Positions 58,983 through 64,000 of a stretch of DNA of 64,000 bases are shown one piece after another (positions within the stretch are counted from its first letter, which is position 1; each line of letters starts with the position of its first letter). The notes beneath the pieces were generated by a model. That model had not been told where the DNA came from and did not search any database. It was given only the letters and a program-made list of their open reading frames with translations. The DNA comes from Limnoperna fortunei. Taxonomy: Eukaryota; Mollusca; Bivalvia; Mytilida; Modiolidae. Where the stretch lies: assembly GCA_944474755.1 (NCBI GenBank), contig OX104119.1:6435075-6499074 (forward strand), in the 5' to 3' direction. Both the position numbers and the translations under genes were made by a program.

Positions 58983-60827
58983 ACTGAATCGAGTGCGCCG
59001 TTTGCTTTTAGTCGTACAATATTATGTCAAGCACGAAACATAATAAGCAAGAGAATTAAACTACACAGGGACTTTAGAATTACTAGCCCATCGGTATAGT
59101 TTAATAAGAAAATGAAATAATTACTTCAAAATAATTTTTAAAATGTAGTTTTTAAAAAGTTGTACACGTTGTTGATACAATTATTTCTACTGTAGTGGGG
59201 ACCCTCTAGTTGCAGTGTTGTCAGGTCATCATACGGAAAGCCTGACCGCTGACCGTAGTGGGTAAGGTATTTGAAGATTGCCACTCCCCTAGCACGATAA
59301 AGCCCCCTTTTGCAGATTTTGAAAAAAGAGTAGGCTCATTGAAGCCGCTACAAAAGGCTAAATTCTCTGCCCCTACACAAAACTTCATACTTTTCTAGTG
59401 GCAGTCTAAATTGTGTTACTTGTGTCCCACTCCACCCCTTTTTCCGTTGAATAATTGTTTGTTTACTTGGTCATGTCCTGAATATCGCTGAAATACTACT
59501 CGCTGGACTTAAAGCAAACATCCAATCAAGCTTATATATCTATTTCGGTAATAATTGGATATCACATCGTTTAGTTTGAATTCTAACACATTATTTATGC
59601 GATTTCATTGTCAAACTTGGACTATTGATTTATTAAAAACAAACCTTTAATATATTTGAAAGGTGTAAGTTTTAATAATACATTTTAATACACGCTAAAT
59701 ATTTATTAAAGAAACTAAAAGACAGTGTGCACAATAATATACTTTAGATTTTTTTATTTCAGTTCTGTGTATCGTTTTTTAGAATCTAAACTAGAGATCT
59801 GAATTATTGTTAATTTTGTTAATTACAATAACCAAATACAATACAGGTCGTGTATATGTCTTTGAAGTGTATTTATTACTCGTGTACATATGCGCAGGGA
59901 TAATGTTCGTGGTGTACTCGAACCAGTAAAAACTAAAAGAAGTCTGATTAATATATAATGGTTTATTTCGTTTTATGATGTAAAAACCTTATACACTTCT
60001 CGATAGAATAAACGAAAAACCCTACCATGCATGGAGAAATCATGCTTCAGTGTTGTTAACACGCTGAATATGTATTGGCCCTGGTATTGATTCTAGGTTG
60101 GATGTATAGGTCCCGAGACCCGTAGGGTCCAGGGCCAATACGACGGACCGATAATCGATAAAAAGCCAATACAGACGCTAGTTCGTAACAATTAGTAAAA
60201 GTCGTATCGCTAGCCTGTATGAACAGTCCGTATGACTAGCCAATCTAACACATGCTGGAAGGAGTCACGAAATAGCTTACTGGTCCAGAAGACCGGAGGT
60301 GAGATAGTATCGGGTAATACAACTTTCCGTATGGCCCTGGGTTTGGACGATAAAAAGCTATTAACCATTTGATATTAGTACAGTGATCAAATATTAATCA
60401 TCCCTATATTAATAAATAAGGGCCGATTTTATGTATTATTTAATGATATATATGTTCTACGATAGAAAACCGATTTACGTTTAACCATATACTAACGATG
60501 TACGAACGATGCACGAACGTCTTACGAACGATAACATCGTTAACTTGTGTTTAGCACGCAAATTTGCAAATAAAATCGTACAGCATTTGGGAAAAGCTTT
60601 TGCAAAGGAGACGATTTGTATATTTATTTCAGAAACCATAAACTTTAACAGTGTGTTGCCTAAAATTTCCGTTTTCTTTTTACAGAGACACCGAAACTGC
60701 CAAACACAGTAAATTTGTATATACTATGTACTATACTTACAACTGCTCACTGGATATATATCGAATGATTTTTCTCGAATACATGTCAACTTTGTACGAT
60801 AGTACGAAACGGCGCACTCGATTCAGT
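58983..60827. mobile_element. segment bounded by 21-bp perfect inverted repeats
   Basis: ACTGAATCGAGTGCGCCGTT+T (58983-59003) is matched exactly by its inverse at 60807-60827, and 'cgtacaa' follows inside on both sides a few bases on. A related single motif lies at ~24932. The interior holds the repeat at 59190-59530 and a hairpin, tattggccctgg (60073-60084) with ccagggccaata (60129-60140). ACGAACG words occur at 60500-60530. No transposase is recognised. Probably a non-autonomous DNA element. Confidence 0.5.
59190..59530 (+). mobile_element. dispersed SINE-like repeat, copy 2
   Basis: Relative of 23470-23831: 'gtcaggtcatcatacggaaa', 'agcctgacc', 'aaaaaagagtaggctcattg', and the 3' end 'ggacttaaagcaaacatccaatcaagc'. 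It has a minimal tail. Confidence 0.6.
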
Positions 60828-61556
60828 TTCATTCGCTAAAGTGTGTCCGTTATTTCTTCTTTGGCATTTTGCCTTTCTATGGTATGATTTTAGAGTCAAT
60901 TTAGACAATTAAAAATAAACTCCTTTAAAATTTAGTGTTTGTCTGTAGAACAAAGGAGGTTGAAGTTTACTTACAAGATAACCGTACAATCTATAACTGT
61001 AAATTTATTTGGGTCCGTAGAAATACCGCAAACTACTAGCAAGTTCATAAATATAGTTTTTACAATTTTGTTTTTTTATTTTGTAGTTTCAGAGATATTT
61101 GCATTTTTATCGGCACGTGCCAATTTTAGTATCGTTAATTACCCGTCACCTGTGTAATGTTTTCACTCAAACGAGTATCAAAAACAACACAACTGCACAA
61201 TTACACTATGTCAGTAGAGCTCCACCTTGTCTCTTATTTAGAAGAATGAGCTTTATTGGTCATTCTACGAGAGAAGAGATAGGCAAAATGCAACTCGAGT
61301 TTTTAATGGAATTCTAAATTTAAGATATAAAATATTGATGTATTAGTATTCATGTTACTAAAAAGATATTTGAATCAATGATCATTAGATTTCAATCAAC
61401 AGCTCTAGGTCCGCCATGCCCTAGTCCATATTTGTGAGTTTAAGACATATCACAAATATGGAAAAGGGACCTAGGGTTGATACAAAAGTACTTGTTAAGA
61501 GATTAATAAATGGCAAAGATGGAATTTAGAGAAAAAAAGAGAACAAAAAGAAGAAA
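60828..61556. other. gene-free stretch before the 55-bp satellite
   Basis: Short ORFs only, none recognised. A hairpin-capable pair, 'agctctaggtccgccatgccctag' and 'atatggaaaagggacctaggg', lies at ~61400-61475. Confidence 0.5.
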
Positions 61557-63592
61557 TATTGCATAAATATATATAAAGCTCTCCAGCATGCAGGACACAA
61601 GTGTGGTAGACTTCCACATAAATATATATAAAGCTCTCCAGCATACAGGACACAAGTGTGGTAGACTTCCACATAAATATATATAAAGCTCTCCAGCATA
61701 CAGGACACAAGTGTGGTAGACTTCCACATAAATATATATAAAGCTCTCCAGCATACAGGACACAAGTGTGGTAGACTTCCACATAAATATATATAAAGCT
61801 CTCCAGCATACAGGACACAAGTGTGGTAGACTTCCACATAAATATATATAAAGCTCTCCAGCATGCAGGACACAAGTGTGGTAGACTTCCACATAAATAT
61901 ATATAAAGCTCTCCAGTATACAGGACACAAGTGTGGTAGACATCCACATAAATATATATAAAGCTCTCCAGCATACAGGACACAAGTGTGGTAGACTTCC
62001 ACATAAATATATATAAAGCTCTCCAGCATACAGAACACAAGTGTGGTAGACTTCCACATAAATATATATAAAGCTCTCCAGCATACAGGACACAAGTGTG
62101 GTAGACTTCCACATAAATATATATAAAGCTCTCCAGCATGCAGGACACAAGTGTGGTAGACATCCACATAAATATATATAAAGCTCTCCAGCATACAGGA
62201 CACAAGTGTGGTAGACTTCCACATAAATATATATAAAGCTCTCCAGCATACAGGACACAAGTGTGGTAGACTTCCACATAAATATATATAAAGCTCTATA
62301 CAGGACACAAGTGTGGTAGACTTCCACATAAATATATATAAAGCTCTCCAGCATACAGGACACAAGTGTGGTAGACTTCCACATAAATATATATAAAGCT
62401 CTCCAGCATACAGGACACAAGTGTGGTAGACTTCCACATAAATATATATAAAGCTCTCCAGCATACAGGACACAAGTGTGGTAGACTTCCACATAAATAT
62501 ATATAAAGCTCTATACAGGACACAAGTGTGGTAGACTTCCACATAAATATATATAAAGCTCTCCAGCATACAGGACACAAGTGTGGTAGACTTCCACATA
62601 AATATATATAAAGCTCTCCAGTATACAGGACACAAGTGTGGTAGACTTCCACATAAATATATATAAAGCTCTCCAGTATACAGGACACAAGTGTGGTAGA
62701 CTTCCACATAAATATATATAAAGCTCTCCAGCATACAGGACACAAGTGTGGTAGACATCCACATAAATATATATAAAGCTCTCCAGCATACAGGACACAA
62801 GTGTGGTAGACTTCCACATAAATATATATAAAGCTCTCCAGCATACAGGACACAAGTGTGGTAGACTTCCACATAAATATATATAAAGCTCTCCAGCATA
62901 CAGGACACAAGTGTGGTAGACATCCACATAAATATATATAAAGCTCTCCAGCATACAGGACACAAGTGTGGTAGACTTCCACATAAATATATATAAAGCT
63001 CTCTACAGGACACAAGTGTGGTAGACTTCCACATAAATATATATAAAGCTCTCCAGCATACAGGACACAAGTGTGGTAGACTTCCACATAAATATATATA
63101 AAGCTCTCCAGCATACAGGACACAAGTGTGGTAGACTTCCACATAAATATATATAAAGCTCTCCAGCATACAGGACACAAGTGTGGTAGACTTCCACATA
63201 AATATATATAAAGCTCTCCAGCATACAGGACACAAGTGTGGTAGACATCCACATAAATATATATAAAGCTCTCCAGCATACAGGACACAAGTGTGGTAGA
63301 CTTCCACATAAATATATATAAAGCTCTCCAGCATACAGGACACAAGTGTGGTAGACTTCCACATAAATATATATAAAGCTCTCCATCATACAGGACACAA
63401 GTGTGGTAGACTTCCACATAAATATATATAAAGCTCTCCAGCATGCAGGCACAAGTGTGGTAGACTTCCACATAAATATATATAAAGCTCTCCAGCATAA
63501 AGGACACAAGTGTGGTAGACTTCCACATAAATATATATAAAGCTCTCCAGCATGCAGGACACAAGTGTGGTAGACTTCCACATAAACTGCAC
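61557..63592. repeat. 55-bp satellite, about 37 units, with a TATA-like box per unit
   Basis: The unit is 'cataaatatatataaagctc' then 'tccagcatacaggacacaag' then 'tgtggtagacttcca'. Units are nearly identical. Variants include catcca for cttcca, catgca for cataca, and three shortened units lacking 5-6 bp (near 62295, 62513 and 63002). No stop codon arises in any minus-strand frame, giving overlapping open frames of up to 612 codons. These are a by-product of the 55-bp period and have no start, domain or splice context. Confidence 0.97.
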
Positions 63593-64000
63593 TAATTCCT
63601 CTTAATGCGGGATTTCACTATTGTTAATATAAATTGGCAAAGCACATTTAAAAACAAGGATTTTCATTTGTCACATCAGCCTATGTATGTGTATTGAACT
63701 TTATGTAATTGGTTTAAAAAAAAATTAAAATATTACAGTTGGTTCTTTTCCTATTATCTTTCAGTTTTTTTTGTGGGGGCGGTGGTAAGTGTGCTACTTA
63801 TCCCTAAACTGCAACTGCACTAAGACAAGTACAATTATTGCTTTTAAAAATATGTCCTGCTTCCTTATTAATAATAAATATTTAAAGTATTTGTTTATAT
63901 ATATACATCATACTGAACGTGTATGACCACACATGGAGACCAGTGTCTGAGTTGGTCGTTCAGTCCAAATTTTAACATGAATTTTCTTGAATAAAGGATT
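63593..64000. other. sequence after the satellite, nothing recognised
   Basis: AT-rich, with no ORF or repeat identified up to the window end. Confidence 0.6.

Noticed and set aside
61526..63364. 612-codon and other long minus-strand frames
   Set aside because: They lie wholly in a 55-bp tandem repeat, all three frames are open, and the predicted peptides are the same 55-aa phase-rotated repeat.

Overview
This is AT-rich, intron-rich, repeat-dense eukaryotic DNA, most likely from a bivalve mollusc. That inference rests on interspersed repeats I associate with bivalve genomes (AGCTCACCTG-ended elements, tRNA-derived SINEs with CAAA tails, DIRS retroelements, LINEs with a 2A-like ETNPGP motif). 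The species cannot be read from the sequence.

The one clear host gene is on the + strand at 51-18600. It has five exons joined in phase and encodes a bHLH-Orange transcriptional repressor most like clockwork orange (cwo) or Dec. Its 5' end lies outside the window. The last intron, about 15.2 kb, holds several AGCTCACC-type elements with Helentron-like ends and a 5.9 kb DIRS-like tyrosine-recombinase retroelement (10299-16169) antisense to the gene. The DIRS copy has inverted terminal repeats, a degenerate gag-like region, RT and RNase H with an internal ~0.9 kb tandem duplication, and a recombinase cut by a stop codon just before its presumed catalytic Tyr. A long 3'UTR may follow, to about 21.57 kb.

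From 22 kb on I see no host gene, only nested mobile DNA and satellites. (i) 22528-27525 is a 4998-bp element with ~530-560 bp terminal inverted repeats built of ~60-bp units, CACTAT ends and a CCG target duplication, which fits the CACTA/EnSpm superfamily. It sits inside an older AGCTCACC-type repeat and carries tRNA-derived SINEs. (ii) 28.7-33.3 kb holds fossil LINE and Penelope-type RT fragments. (iii) 36237-46245 is a nested block. An outer pair of CACCCC ends encloses a palindromic MITE, which is split by a TA-flanked element with CCCAGCAAACA ends (36522-40474). That element contains a spliced, decayed gene whose translation resembles DUF4806. The outer block also holds two 5'-truncated LINEs and a 52-bp minisatellite. 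(iv) 46672-48523 is an inverted-repeat element with GTCAAATCGGCAC subrepeats. (v) 50.9-54.2 kb is a 17-bp satellite alternating with a ~0.4 kb GTCTGT/ACAGAC-rich spacer, duplicated as a ~1.88 kb higher-order unit. (vi) 54.2-58.26 kb is a nearly full-length APE-type LINE with a remnant 2A-like motif, endonuclease, RT and a C-terminal Cys/His motif. (vii) 58983-60827 is bounded by 21-bp perfect inverted repeats. (viii) 61557-63592 is a 55-bp satellite, ~37 units, each carrying a TATA-like box and open in all three minus-strand frames.

The most promising unexplained items are the DUF4806-like gene inside the CCCAGCAAACA element, the long-TIR CACTA-like element, the Helentron-like architecture shared by two repeat families in the cwo introns, and the two higher-order satellites.
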